A DNA stretch of 64,000 nt from Phycisphaerales bacterium (GCA_016709445.1 JADJMV010000010.1:124001-188000); one strand, 5' to 3'; shown: positions 54,951-63,667, counted from the stretch's first letter. A program made the numbers and translations. Notes: a model not told the origin generated them from the letters alone.

Positions 54951-55613
54951 CTAGGCATCGCTCGCTCCGAACGGCATCCCGCACTCCGGGCAGTGCAGGC
55001 CGGCCGGGATCCCGACGAGCGAGTAGCCGCACGCCACGCACCTTGTGGGATCGAGAGGGGGGAACCGGCGACGCGTTTCCGATGCGACGACCGTGACCAT
55101 GACCGCGTGGAGTATCGCGCATCCGGTCGTGAGTCCCGCGAGTTCGCCCAATCCAGGAATCAACGCCACCGCACCCGCGCCCATCCCAGCGGCCGCCATC
55201 GCCACCGCCGGGACGATCGACCTCGAGGCGGCGCCGAGCGCCGCGGCATACGCCAGGCCGGTGGCGAGCAGTATGAGGGGCTCGTCGGGGAGGGTGGCCA
55301 ACAAACCGAACGACTGAAGCCACCCGCTCAAAGCCCCCAGCCAGATCATGTGCGTCCCAGACACCGTGGCGAGACCGAACGCGGCGGCGCCGTCGTAGAG
55401 CCCGCCGCGCACCCAGTACAGCACCGCGAGGTAGAACGCCGCGGCGAAGCCGTTCCCGAGGAGGAGTGGGATCAGCAGCGGTTCGGATAGGACCGGGGCC
55501 ACAAGGAGCAGGCCGACCCAGACCCAGCCACCGATCAACGCCCGACGCGTCAGGAGTCGACGCCGTGCGCCCGTGGTCGGCGAATCCGGCGTTCTGGCTC
55601 GTGGATGCACCAC
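54951..55613 (-). CDS. Hypothetical membrane protein with C-terminal zinc ribbon
   Basis: The 220-residue protein has about five hydrophobic helices (ALIGGWVWVGLLLVAPVL and others) and ends with a zinc-ribbon-like CVACGYSLVGIPAGLHCPECG. The family is common in planctomycetes and its function is not known. The start is GTG, 7 nt after GGGAG; the mqnE stop is 19 bp upstream, so it is probably co-transcribed with mqnE. Confidence 0.75.
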   Translation of the reverse strand: MVHPRARTPDSPTTGARRRLLTRRALIGGWVWVGLLLVAPVLSEPLLIPLLLGNGFAAAFYLAVLYWVRGGLYDGAAAFGLATVSGTHMIWLGALSGWLQSFGLLATLPDEPLILLATGLAYAAALGAASRSIVPAVAMAAAGMGAGAVALIPGLGELAGLTTGCAILHAVMVTVVASETRRRFPPLDPTRCVACGYSLVGIPAGLHCPECGMPFGASDA

Positions 55614-55632
55614 GATGCGTCTCCCGGGGGCC

Positions 55633-57018
55633 TTACCCCTCCGCCAACCACCACCGCTTCCCATCCCGCTCCACCCGCCGGTACAGCGTGTCGCGCTCGA
55701 CGGGCCTGAAGCCGGCCTCGCGGATCGCCTGCTGGAGGTCCCACGCGGTGGTCTCCTGGTGGGTGTCGCTCCCGCCGACCTTGGTGATGTCGTACCAGAC
55801 GACCGTGCCGTCGATGTCGTCGGCGCCATTCTGGAGCATGAGCTGGGCCATGCCCAGGGTCTGCATGATCCAGAACGCCTTCACGTGCGGGAAATTGTCG
55901 AGCATGAGGCGCGCAACCGCGAGGGTGCGCAGGTTCTCCAGCCCGCCGGGCCCGGGCAGGTGCTCGAGGTCGGAGCCGTCGGGGAAGAAGGGGAGGGGGA
56001 TGAGGGTTTGGAAGTAGCCGGAGAGAGACGGAGAGATCGAGAGACGAAGAGACGGAGTGGGGAGCGGCGTGCCGGGGCGTGTGAGCGTGATCACGGGCGC
56101 GCACTCCGTCTCTTCGTCTCTCGATCTCTCCGTCTCTTCCCCCCCGTACCCCATCCGGGCCAGGGCCGCGTCCTGCACCCGCCGGAGCATGTCCATGTGG
56201 ACCAGTCGCTCGCGGCGTTGCTCGATGTGGCCGTAGAGCATGGTGGCGTTGGTGTTGAGCCCGAGCGCGTGGGCCTCGCGGTGGACGTCGAGCCAGACAT
56301 CGGAGCGGATCTTGCCCTTGAAGGCCTCGTCGTGGACGCGGTCGTCGAACACCTCGGCACCGCCCCCGGGCAGCGAGCCCAGGCCCGCGTCCTTGAGCTG
56401 CTGGAGCACCCAGCGGATGCCGGTGCGCCGGTCGTCGGCCTTGTAGACCTTGGCGATCTTGGCCAGGTGGACGATCTCGACGGCGGTAAACGCCTTGATG
56501 TGGAGCCGACCGGGCGCCTTGTGGTGCGGGCTTCCAGCCTGCACATCCCCGCCCGGTGCAGGCTGGAAGCCCGCACCACAACGGTCCGCTTCCTCCCGGA
56601 TCGCGCTGACCATGTCCGTGTAGTACTCGAAGGGCAGGTAGGGGTGCAGACCCCCGACGATGTGCATCTCGGTGGCGCCGGCCTCGATCGCCCGCCGGGC
56701 CTCGGCGCGGATCTCCTCGATCGAGTGCTCGTACGCCCCCTCCTCGCCCCGCTTGCGGTAGAACTCGCAGAACTTGCAGGACAGGGCGCAGATGTTCGAG
56801 TAGTTCAGGTGGCGGTTGACGTTGTAGTAGGCGATGTCGCCATGCAGCCGGCGGCGGACCTGGTCGGCCAGCGCGCACACCGTCCAGATGTCCCGCGTCG
56901 TGAAGAGCAGCTCCCCCTCCTCGATCGACAGGCGCCGGCCCGCGAGGACCTTGTCGGCGATCGGGGCGAGTGCGGGGTCGCGGATGAGCGTCGGGGCGTC
57001 CGGGGCGAGCGTGGTCAT
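55633..57018 (-). CDS. mqnE: Aminofutalosine synthase MqnE with two in-frame palindromic insertions
   Basis: The radical SAM enzyme makes aminofutalosine in the futalosine route to menaquinone. The iron-sulfur Cys are C77, C81 and C84 in NICALSCKFCEF; other conserved blocks are EMHIVGGLHPYLPFEYYTDM, GLNTNATMLYGH and GADDIDGTVVWYDITKVGG. The protein is 461 residues, about 70 longer than usual. The excess is two inserts, about residues 147-167 and 294-332, that coincide with the inverted repeats listed separately. The frame stays open through both. The ATG has no strong ribosome site. Confidence 0.9.
   Translation of the reverse strand: MTTLAPDAPTLIRDPALAPIADKVLAGRRLSIEEGELLFTTRDIWTVCALADQVRRRLHGDIAYYNVNRHLNYSNICALSCKFCEFYRKRGEEGAYEHSIEEIRAEARRAIEAGATEMHIVGGLHPYLPFEYYTDMVSAIREEADRCGAGFQPAPGGDVQAGSPHHKAPGRLHIKAFTAVEIVHLAKIAKVYKADDRRTGIRWVLQQLKDAGLGSLPGGGAEVFDDRVHDEAFKGKIRSDVWLDVHREAHALGLNTNATMLYGHIEQRRERLVHMDMLRRVQDAALARMGYGGEETERSRDEETECAPVITLTRPGTPLPTPSLRLSISPSLSGYFQTLIPLPFFPDGSDLEHLPGPGGLENLRTLAVARLMLDNFPHVKAFWIMQTLGMAQLMLQNGADDIDGTVVWYDITKVGGSDTHQETTAWDLQQAIREAGFRPVERDTLYRRVERDGKRWWLAEG
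56024..56137. repeat. 36-bp perfect inverted repeat inside mqnE
   Basis: The arms at 56024-56059 and 56102-56137 are perfect reverse complements (AGAGACGGAGAGATCGAGAG and 16 more bases), separated by 42 bp. The arms are made of short GAGA/GACG-like subrepeats. The whole element is translated in frame as a Glu/Arg/Ser/Thr/Pro-rich segment in a place where MqnE homologues normally have a short loop. Confidence 0.9.
56520..56580. repeat. 24-bp perfect inverted repeat inside mqnE
   Basis: The arms TGTGGTGCGGGCTTCCAGCC+TGCA (56520-56543) and its reverse complement (56557-56580) are separated by 13 bp. The element adds about 21 in-frame codons (GAGFQPAPGGDVQAGSPHHK). It resembles REP-like palindromes found in bacterial intergenic regions; here it lies within a conserved gene. 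Confidence 0.92.
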
Positions 57019-57047
57019 GCGCAGATTGTCGGCGGGACAAGCAGTGC

Positions 57048-57095
57048 TTTCAACAACTTCTGAAACAATTTGTGCCGATATGTTTGGTATATAGA
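57048..57095. promoter_or_regulatory. AT-rich region upstream of mqnE with a small inverted repeat
   Basis: This 48-bp stretch is far more AT-rich than its surroundings and contains TTTCA-ACAACTTC-TGAAA (57048-57065), a spaced inverted repeat, plus TATGTTTGGTATATAG. It sits between the oxidoreductase stop and the mqnE start, a place for a promoter or regulator site. No consensus was matched. Confidence 0.35.
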
Positions 57096-57119
57096 CGGTC
57101 TTCCGGCAGCAGCGATGCC

Positions 57120-58269
57120 TCAGACCGCCACGCAGGCCCCTGTCTTCTGGGAGCGCAGCGCCCCGTCGAAGATCGCGTGCGACTGCTCGGCCTCCTCGGG
57201 AGTGGCGCAGTGGAAAGTCTGCCGCATCCCGCGCCGCCCGTGCGCCAGCTCGTCGCAGAACGCCGCCCACATCTGCTGGATCGCGTCGGGGAATCCGAAT
57301 TCGAAGATGCCGCCCGTGATCGCGGGATACGCGCTCTGGTAGCCGAGGTCCTCCACGCTCCAGGCCTGCGCCTTCCCGCGCTCGTAGCGCATCGTCTCAA
57401 GCGTCCTGGGAAATCGGGTCGAGAACCGCCGAGGCCGCCGTCCCGTACACCTCCAAGAACCAGGTGTTGGTGTGGCCCGGAGCGATGCGCTTCATCTCGA
57501 GCAGCAAGGGGAATTCGGTCTCGGGCGAGTCGCCCACCATGCACGCCAGCACCGCGTTGTCCCAGGTCTCGCAGGGCATCGGCGAGCCGTCTGGACCGGG
57601 GCGTTCACGGACGATCTTGGTGAGCAAGGCCCGGACGTCGCGGGGCATCCACCCCGCCCGCAGCGGCATGTGGGCCGCGTGCATGCCCAGGTCGCCCATG
57701 CACCCGTACTCGCCGTTGAAGTCGATCTGGCGCTTCCAGTTGATGGGTTTGGAGGGGTCGAGGTCGGACGAGTGCAGCAGCCCGCTGCGGACCTCGAGGA
57801 CGCGCCCCAGAGCACCCTCCCGGATGAGCGCGGCGATGCGCTGGGCCCCGGGGTAGAAGGGGAACTCGCTGGAGCACCGCACCAGCAGGTGGGGGTGGGC
57901 GCGGACGGCCCGCATGATCCGCTCGTTGGCGCCCCGACCGATCCCGAAGGGCTTCTCGGCCATCAGATGCTTGCCCGCCTGCAGCGCAGCGGTGTACAGC
58001 TCCTCGTGCAGGTTGTGGGGCACGGCGATGTAGACCGCCTCGACCTCGGGGTCTTCCAGCACGGCGAGGTGGTCGGCCGAGGCGCGGACGCCGGGGACGC
58101 AATTCTCGAAACGGTCCAGCGTGGCACTGTTGGGGTCGGCCGCCGCCACGATCCTGGGCGCAAAGTCGAGGCCGACGAGATGGTTCCACCGGGCGGCCGC
58201 CGAGGCGAACTCGCGCCCCATGAGCCCGCAGCCGATGACCCCGAACTTGATAGTGCGAACGGTGCTCAT
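57120..58269 (-). pseudogene. Gfo/Idh/MocA-family oxidoreductase, frameshifted
   Basis: The N-terminal Rossmann domain reads MSTVRTIKFGVIGCGLMGRE and the catalytic region includes HLMAEKPFGIGRGANERIMR. After VYGTAASAV one base is missing near 57421-57426; the other frame continues FSTRFPRTLETMRYERGKAQ, then WSVEDLGYQSAYPAITGGIF and stops at 57120. Repaired length is about 383 residues. Such NAD(P)-enzymes oxidise sugars or inositols. It lies downstream of the kinase and aldolase genes in the same orientation, so it may belong to their pathway. Confidence 0.85.
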
Positions 58270-58427
58270 GATTCGTCCCGGCCCGACGGTGTCTCAACTG
58301 GAATCGCGGAGCGTGCGGAGGCCTCGGAGTCGGAATCCAGGCCTCCCATCTCGGCCTTCTCCGCGAGCTCCGCGGTGCATACGCCGATCCCAAGCTCCCG
58401 CCGCGCCCTCCAAAGCGAGCCGGCGCC

Positions 58428-59267
58428 TCAGCCGCCGTTCAAGATCTGCATCGCCCGCTCCGGCGTCGCTCCCTCGTGCACGATCGCCATGAGTGCCCGC
58501 GTAATGCCCGCGGGGTTGGCGTGCTGGATCACATTCCGCCCATACACAATGCCGCTCGCCCCCTGCTCCATCAACGCGTGGGTGCGCCGGAAGACCTCCT
58601 CCTCCGACGCCTTGCCCCCGCCCCGCACGAGCACGGGCACCCCCGCCGCCGTCTCGATCACGCGGTGGTAGATCGATACGTCGTCCGTCGGGTCGGCCTT
58701 GATGATGTCGGCGCCCAACTCCACGGCCTGGCGCACCAGCGGGATGATTTTCGCAGCGTCGCCGTCCACGCCGTAGCCGTCGGCGTTCGCGCCCTTCATG
58801 ACCAGGGGTTCGACCATCAGCGGCATCCCGAACCGATCGCACTCGGCTCGCAGGCGCGAGACATTCTCAACGCAGCGCTCATGCACGGCGGGCTGGCCGG
58901 GCAGAAGCAGGATGTTGACGACGACGCACGCCGCGTCGAGACGGACGGCGGCGCCCACCGGGTCCTCGATCAGCCGGCTGAAGAGCGCAGCCGGAAGCGG
59001 ACGCCCGTACACATTGGCCACGTCGGTCCGCAGCACCAGCGCGGGCTTGGCCCCGGGGCGATGCTGCAGGTGCGGGGCCATGCCCGGGCTGAGTTGGATC
59101 GCATCGGGCGCGGCCGCGATGATCGTCCCGATCGCCCGACGCATGTCCTCGATGCCGGATAGAAACCCTGCCTCGTTGAAGAAGCCGTGGTCGATCGCGA
59201 CGTCGAAGCACCTGCCATCGGCGGCCAGAAGCCGGTTCAGTCGCGGGGCAGCGGCGGGGTTGGGCAC
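58428..59267 (-). CDS. Class I aldolase of the DeoC/LsrF/FbaB-like family
   Basis: The 279-residue protein has a TIM-barrel aldolase pattern: CFDVAIDHGFFNE, LVLRTDVANVYG, GMPLMVEPLVMKGANADGYG, DIIKADPTDDVSIYHRVIET (Schiff-base Lys) and VPVLVRGGGKASEEEVF, GASGIVYGRNVIQH. It probably cleaves a phosphorylated ketose or related sugar. Start is GTG, 7 nt after GGAG, and overlaps the kinase gene end by 31 bp. The two genes almost certainly work in one pathway. Confidence 0.88.
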   Translation of the reverse strand: MPNPAAAPRLNRLLAADGRCFDVAIDHGFFNEAGFLSGIEDMRRAIGTIIAAAPDAIQLSPGMAPHLQHRPGAKPALVLRTDVANVYGRPLPAALFSRLIEDPVGAAVRLDAACVVVNILLLPGQPAVHERCVENVSRLRAECDRFGMPLMVEPLVMKGANADGYGVDGDAAKIIPLVRQAVELGADIIKADPTDDVSIYHRVIETAAGVPVLVRGGGKASEEEVFRRTHALMEQGASGIVYGRNVIQHANPAGITRALMAIVHEGATPERAMQILNGG

Positions 59268-60250
59268 GGCGGGGCTCCGGGGTCTCGGGCAGTGGGGGGT
59301 CGGGCGACGAAAGCGCGGGCTTCCTGCAGCGAGGGTACCGCCCCGGTCGCCCCCGGGCCGGTGATGGCCATGGCCGCGACGGCGTTCCCGAGGGCCGCGG
59401 CTGTTGGCAAACCCTCGCCGGCCAGGAATGCCGCGATCAGACCCGCACACCAGCAGTCCCCGGCGCCGGTCGCATCGACGACACGCCCGACCCGGAACGC
59501 GGGTACGTGGTTGACTCCTCCCGCCTCGTCCAGGCACAGCGCACCATGCTCGCCGAGCTTGATCGCGACCCGGCGGACCCCCTCGCGCCGAAAGAATTCG
59601 GCCGCGTCCAAAGGCTCGGCCTCGCCGCTGATCGCGAGCGCCTCGGGGAGGCTGGGCACGAAGTCGTCGAGGTGAGGGAGTGCGGGACCGATGCGGGCTC
59701 GCCACTCCCGCGTGGAGAGCCCCTCGACAAAGACGGTGTCGAGCATGGTCCGGGCCCCGGCGGCCCGGGCGCGAGCGAGCAGGGCCGCCGCGGGCTCGCC
59801 GTCGAGCCGGTCCATCACCATGGCGCCGGCGACGAAAACGATGGGCCGGCCCGCGAGGGCCTCGTCGGGCACATCCGTCGCCGCGATGCGGGCGTTGGCG
59901 CCGGGAGTATGCAGAAAGCTCCGCTCGCCGCCGGGGTGCACGGCGACGAAACTGAAGGAGGTCCCCCGCTCCGGGTCGCGGACCACGCGGTCGGTCGCGA
60001 CGCCGTGCCGGGCCAGTTCGTCGAGAACGAAATCGCCATTGGGGTCGCATCCGACGCGGGTGATGATGTCGGCGCCGATGCCGAGCCGGGCGAGGGCAAG
60101 CGTCGTGTTGACGGCGCAGCCGCCGGTGGCGGTGGTCAGTTCGTCAAAGACCTGCAGCCCCCCCGGCGCGGGGAATCGCTCGATGGTCCGGGCCACGGCG
60201 TCGACCGTGGCGATGCCGATGATGAGCGGGCGTCCGGCTTCGGCAGGCAA
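59237..60250 (-). CDS. PfkB-family carbohydrate kinase
   Basis: The 337-residue protein has the ribokinase/PfkB signatures: TGGCAVNTTLALARLGIGAD near the start and VVDATGAGDCWCAGLIAAFL near the end, with the anion hole/catalytic Asp in DATGAGD. It phosphorylates a sugar or sugar-like molecule; the substrate is unknown. The start is TTG, chosen because GAGGAG lies exactly 7 nt before it; ATG starts upstream give only shadow sequence. It overlaps the aldolase gene. Confidence 0.88.
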   Translation of the reverse strand: MPAEAGRPLIIGIATVDAVARTIERFPAPGGLQVFDELTTATGGCAVNTTLALARLGIGADIITRVGCDPNGDFVLDELARHGVATDRVVRDPERGTSFSFVAVHPGGERSFLHTPGANARIAATDVPDEALAGRPIVFVAGAMVMDRLDGEPAAALLARARAAGARTMLDTVFVEGLSTREWRARIGPALPHLDDFVPSLPEALAISGEAEPLDAAEFFRREGVRRVAIKLGEHGALCLDEAGGVNHVPAFRVGRVVDATGAGDCWCAGLIAAFLAGEGLPTAAALGNAVAAMAITGPGATGAVPSLQEARAFVARPPTARDPGAPPCPTPPLPRD

Positions 60251-60257
60251 GGGGCGG

Positions 60258-60263
60258 CTCCTC
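60258..60263 (-). promoter_or_regulatory. Ribosome binding site fixing the TTG start of the PfkB kinase
   Basis: GAGGAG lies 7 nt before the TTG at 60250; the preceding in-frame sequence has no conserved features. Confidence 0.7.
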
Positions 60264-60353
60264 GGGACGGCCTCAGGATAACCGACCCACGCGCCGTCAC
60301 ACGGGCCGGGCTCGCTCCGCGGGGTACACTCCGACCCTGCCACGGAGCGGCCG

Positions 60354-61923
60354 TTGTCCCGACCACCCATCGCCCTGCCGAGCGGACACTTCATGGGCCT
60401 CGCGCCCCTCGATGTGTGGGTGCGCCTGCTCGCCTCGTGCCGGCGCGGCGTACACCCCCGGTACTGGCTCCGCCTCGCCTGTGCCGTCGCGACCAGCTCG
60501 CTCGCGACGGCGGTCACGCTCCCGGAGCGTCTCATCCTCGCGCCCTACCTGGCGTTCCGCTTCCGCGGCCTCGCACCCCATTTCGTCCCGCGACGCAACG
60601 CAGTCTGCATCCTGGGCTACTTCCGCTCCGGGACGACGCACCTGCACAACCTGCTCTCGACCCACCCCGACATCGTGACACCCAAGTGGGTCCAGGCGAT
60701 GTCGCCCCAGGGCTTCTGGCTCAGCTGGTCGCTCCTGCGCTGGGCCCTCGTGCCCTTCCTGCCCAACACCCGACCCCAGGACGAGGTGGCCTTCGGCCCC
60801 GACTGGCCGGCCGAGGACGACTTCGCGCACAACAACTGGTCACTCGCCTCGAGCCTGCCCGGGCGGCTCGTCCTCGTCCAGGAGCGCGAGCGGTGGGGGC
60901 GTTTCAATGCGCTGTCAGGACTCAGCGCGAGCGAACTGGCCCGCTGGCGTCGCGCCGCCGCGGCCTTCGCCTGGAAGGTCGGAGCCTCCAAGCCCGGCCG
61001 GTCGCTGCTGCTCAAAACGCCGAGCCACACGGCGCGCGTTGCAGAACTCGACCGCCTCTTTGGGGGGCGCGTGCGGTTCGTCCACATCACGCCGCGTCGA
61101 GGACGTCGTGCGTTCCAATGTCGCGATGCACGCCCGGCTGGAGGGCCAGTCGCTCCAGGAATTGCCGGACGAAGCCGCGACCCGCGAGGCGATCGTGGAG
61201 GAGTACGTGGACTCCGAGCGGCGCTTCCTGACCGAATCGCAGGGACTGGGATTGATCGAGTCGCAGCGTCTGGTGCGGATGCGCTACGACGACCTCGTGG
61301 CCGCCCCACTGGCCGAACTCGAGCGGGTCTGCACCACGCTCGGGCTTCGGTGGGATGGCGAGGTCCGCCGCCGCGCCACGACCTATCTCGCCGAAGTCGG
61401 CGAGTACCGGGCCCGCAAGCACCAAGCCGACAAGACCAACGAAGACCCGCGACTTGCCGACCTGGAGCAGGCGCTCACCGAAGGGCTGCCACCCCGCCGC
61501 GAGCCGGAGCCGCCCCCGCCGGCCGCGAGCCGGGGACGCGGAGCACTGCCCGGCGTCCTGGGAGCCCTTCTCGGAGCCGCGGCCTGTCTGGCGGTCTGGC
61601 TCTGGCTCGCCCACCTCACCCACCGCAGGCTCGATCTCCTGACCTGGCCCCTGGGCGTCGTGGTCGGGCGCGCCGCGCTGCGAGGCTCGGGCCGGGGCGA
61701 TTGGAAGCTCGGCCTCTGCGCGGCGATCGCCGTCGGCGCCATGGTGCTCGCCTCGGTCTGGCCCCTGCCGGAAATCGCCAACGGCTGGGTCGGGCCCGAC
61801 CGCTTCCACGCCATGCGGGACGCCTACGGCTCGTTCAACAACAACTACGTCTACATGCTCTTCGGCATGCTCGCCGCCTACCGATACGGCTCCCGCCGCT
61901 TCCTCAAGCCGCCAGGCATGTAA
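60354..61923 (+). pseudogene. Sulfotransferase fused to a membrane tail, frameshifted
   Basis: The sulfotransferase part carries the PAPS-binding loop LGYFRSGTTHLHNLLSTHPD and SLLLKTPSHTARVAELDRLF. An extra base near 61089-61094 shifts the frame after RVRFVHIT; the other frame continues RVEDVVRSNVAMHARLEGQS, then RQADKTNEDPRL-like tail text and at least three membrane helices (GALLGAAACLAVWLWLAHLT and two more), ending at 61923. Repaired length is about 522 residues. It should sulfate a lipid, sugar or protein at the membrane. TTG start with GGAG 7 nt upstream; an ATG at 60393 is possible. Confidence 0.8.
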
Positions 61924-61937
61924 CCAACCCCCACCCC

Positions 61938-62001
61938 CTCTGTCCCTCTGTCCCTCTGTCCCTCTGTCCCTTTGTCCCTCTGTCCCTCTGTCCCTCTGTC
62001 C
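61938..62001. repeat. Octanucleotide tandem repeat, eight copies of CTCTGTCC
   Basis: Eight units are contiguous, with one T substitution in the fifth (CTTTGTCC). It lies between the convergent sulfotransferase and the gene at 62010, 14 bp past the sulfotransferase stop and 8 bp from the other stop. It could slip in length. Confidence 0.95.
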
Positions 62002-62009
62002 CTCCCCAT

Positions 62010-62396
62010 TCACACCCACACGTTCACAATGATGCCCGGTTCCTTGCCAACCTTCGTGTTCCACTCGCCGATCGCGCTCGTCACCAGCTTCACTTCGTAC
62101 TGCGGATGCGCATCCAGCCACTCATTGATCTGCTGATCCAGGAACTGGAGCGCGTCGTCGGAGAGCTTGGAGCGGAAGCTGCGGACGTGGATCGCCCCGG
62201 TGCCGGGCGTGTTCGGCGTGCGGCTCCAGTTGTCCTCGTGCCGGACGCCACCGATATTCTTCTGCACGCCGGAGTTGAAGCTGATCTTCGAACTCGGGGC
62301 AGCCGACCCGGCCGGCGCCGGGTTCTTGGTGTGCGGCACGGCGATAGGGCCACCATCGTCGGGATACTCAACGGGGTGGAGCAGCGGACCTGGCAT
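62010..62396 (-). CDS. Conserved hypothetical small protein
   Basis: The 128-residue protein starts MPGPLLHPVEYPDDGGPIAV after a strong AGGAGG (6 nt before the ATG) and ends DAHPQYEVKLVTSAIGEWNT and GIIVNVWV. The last third looks like a folded alpha/beta unit; the first half is Pro/Ser/Gly-rich. I do not recognise the family. The good ribosome site and codon use indicate a real gene. It is followed immediately by the octanucleotide repeat. Confidence 0.75.
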   Translation of the reverse strand: MPGPLLHPVEYPDDGGPIAVPHTKNPAPAGSAAPSSKISFNSGVQKNIGGVRHEDNWSRTPNTPGTGAIHVRSFRSKLSDDALQFLDQQINEWLDAHPQYEVKLVTSAIGEWNTKVGKEPGIIVNVWV

Positions 62397-62471
62397 GTCG
62401 GGCCTCCTGGAATGCGGGAGAACCCCGCGGGAGATGCGACCAGCATACCAGATCGCCTCGCTCTCACGACG

Positions 62472-62918
62472 TCATGTATCGAAACAGCCCACGAAATCGA
62501 ATCCAAGCACCCAGCCGCCTTCGGCGCCGGGGCGGCCCCGGACATGGATCCGGATCCCCTCCAATGCCGCCTCGGCCTCGAAGCAATCCGGCGCATCGGT
62601 GAGAATCACACCGGTGCCGCTGGCGATCCGCCGGACGCTTCCGCGTCCGCCCGAGACCGGCCCCTCATAGGCCAGATAGAGCCGACGGTGCGGCTCGAGC
62701 CGCGCAGCCCGCAACTCGACGCCGGGGCCCGGCGGCACGGGCAGCCTCCACGCGACGAGCACCCGGTCCTCAGGGCCAGTCCCCGGTCCGGGCCCCGCGG
62801 GCTCGATCAGCCAATCAAAGTGGTGCGAGCCATCGGGCAGATCATGCCGGAGGAGGACGGAGCGGCCCATGGTCGATGCTAAGGGGCCGGGGCGGCCGAT
62901 AGAGGGGGGGAGTACCAT
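62472..62918 (-). CDS. LigD-phosphoesterase-like (DNA polymerase ligase N-terminal) protein
   Basis: The 148-residue protein reads LRHDLPDGSHHFDWLIEPAG, VLVAWRLP, RLYLAYEGPVSGGRGSVRRI and GVILTD, the pattern of the 3-prime phosphoesterase (PE) domain of bacterial LigD, with the His/Asp residues that bind Mn2+. Stand-alone versions are common in planctomycetes; a DNA-repair role is inferred. Start at 62918 is supported by GGGAGG 8 nt upstream; an internal ATG at 62870 is possible. Confidence 0.75.
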   Translation of the reverse strand: MVLPPSIGRPGPLASTMGRSVLLRHDLPDGSHHFDWLIEPAGPGPGTGPEDRVLVAWRLPVPPGPGVELRAARLEPHRRLYLAYEGPVSGGRGSVRRIASGTGVILTDAPDCFEAEAALEGIRIHVRGRPGAEGGWVLGFDFVGCFDT

Positions 62919-62968
62919 GTTGGGCCCTCCCGGGGTTGGTTCGCGGGGGCGGATCGGAGTGCGAATTG

Positions 62969-63652
62969 ATGAACCGTGCGAACGTATCGAGGCTTGCCGT
63001 GGCCGGGTCCGGGCTCGCGATGCTGCTGGGAATGGGGCTGGCCGGCTGCTCGCAGCGCCCGCTCTCTTCCCTCCGCGCCGACGGCAACTACTACTACTAC
63101 CGGGGGGACTACAGCTCCGCCCTGCCCTATTACCAGGAGGTCGTGGACCGCAAGGGCGGAAACGCCGAGGGCCACTACGAGCTTGGGCGCACGCTCCTCG
63201 CCCTCGGGCGCGCGAGCGAAGCCCGCGAGCAGATGGTCCTCGCCAACAGCCTCGAGCCAGAGAATATGGAGTATTTCGACGGCCTCGCCGACGCCTTCGT
63301 CGCCACCGGCGATGAGGACCAGCTCTTCCAGGCCCTGGAGCACCAGGCCCGGGACCGCGGGGGTGTCGCCGACTATCTGCGGATGGGTCGATACGCCCTG
63401 AAACTCGGGCACCCCGACGAGGCCGAGCGAGCCCTGCTCGGCGCGGCCGAGATCGACGACGGCAAGACCCCAGCCCCGCAGCTCGCGCTCGCCGATTTCT
63501 ACCACGCCATCGGGGACAAAGACAACGAAGTCCGACGCCTGCGGATGGCCCTCTGGTTCGATCCGGCCGACACCGAGATCCAGACCCGGCTCCGCGAACT
63601 GGGCCAGATCCCAGGACCGACCTTCGTGCTCGAGCCGAGCGGCCGGGACTAG
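62969..63652 (+). CDS. TPR-repeat lipoprotein
   Basis: The 227-residue protein has a lipoprotein signal ending LAGC (Cys at about residue 27) and about five TPR-like helical pairs (NYYYYRGDYSSALPYYQEVV; GHYELGRTLLALGRASEARE; YALKLGHPDEAERALLGAAE). It is probably a periplasmic or outer-membrane scaffold. It is divergent from the LigD-like gene, 50 bp apart. The start codon follows GGAG at about 11 nt. Confidence 0.88.
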   Translation: MNRANVSRLAVAGSGLAMLLGMGLAGCSQRPLSSLRADGNYYYYRGDYSSALPYYQEVVDRKGGNAEGHYELGRTLLALGRASEAREQMVLANSLEPENMEYFDGLADAFVATGDEDQLFQALEHQARDRGGVADYLRMGRYALKLGHPDEAERALLGAAEIDDGKTPAPQLALADFYHAIGDKDNEVRRLRMALWFDPADTEIQTRLRELGQIPGPTFVLEPSGRD

Positions 63653-63667
63653 GGTCCTTCCCCCAGC

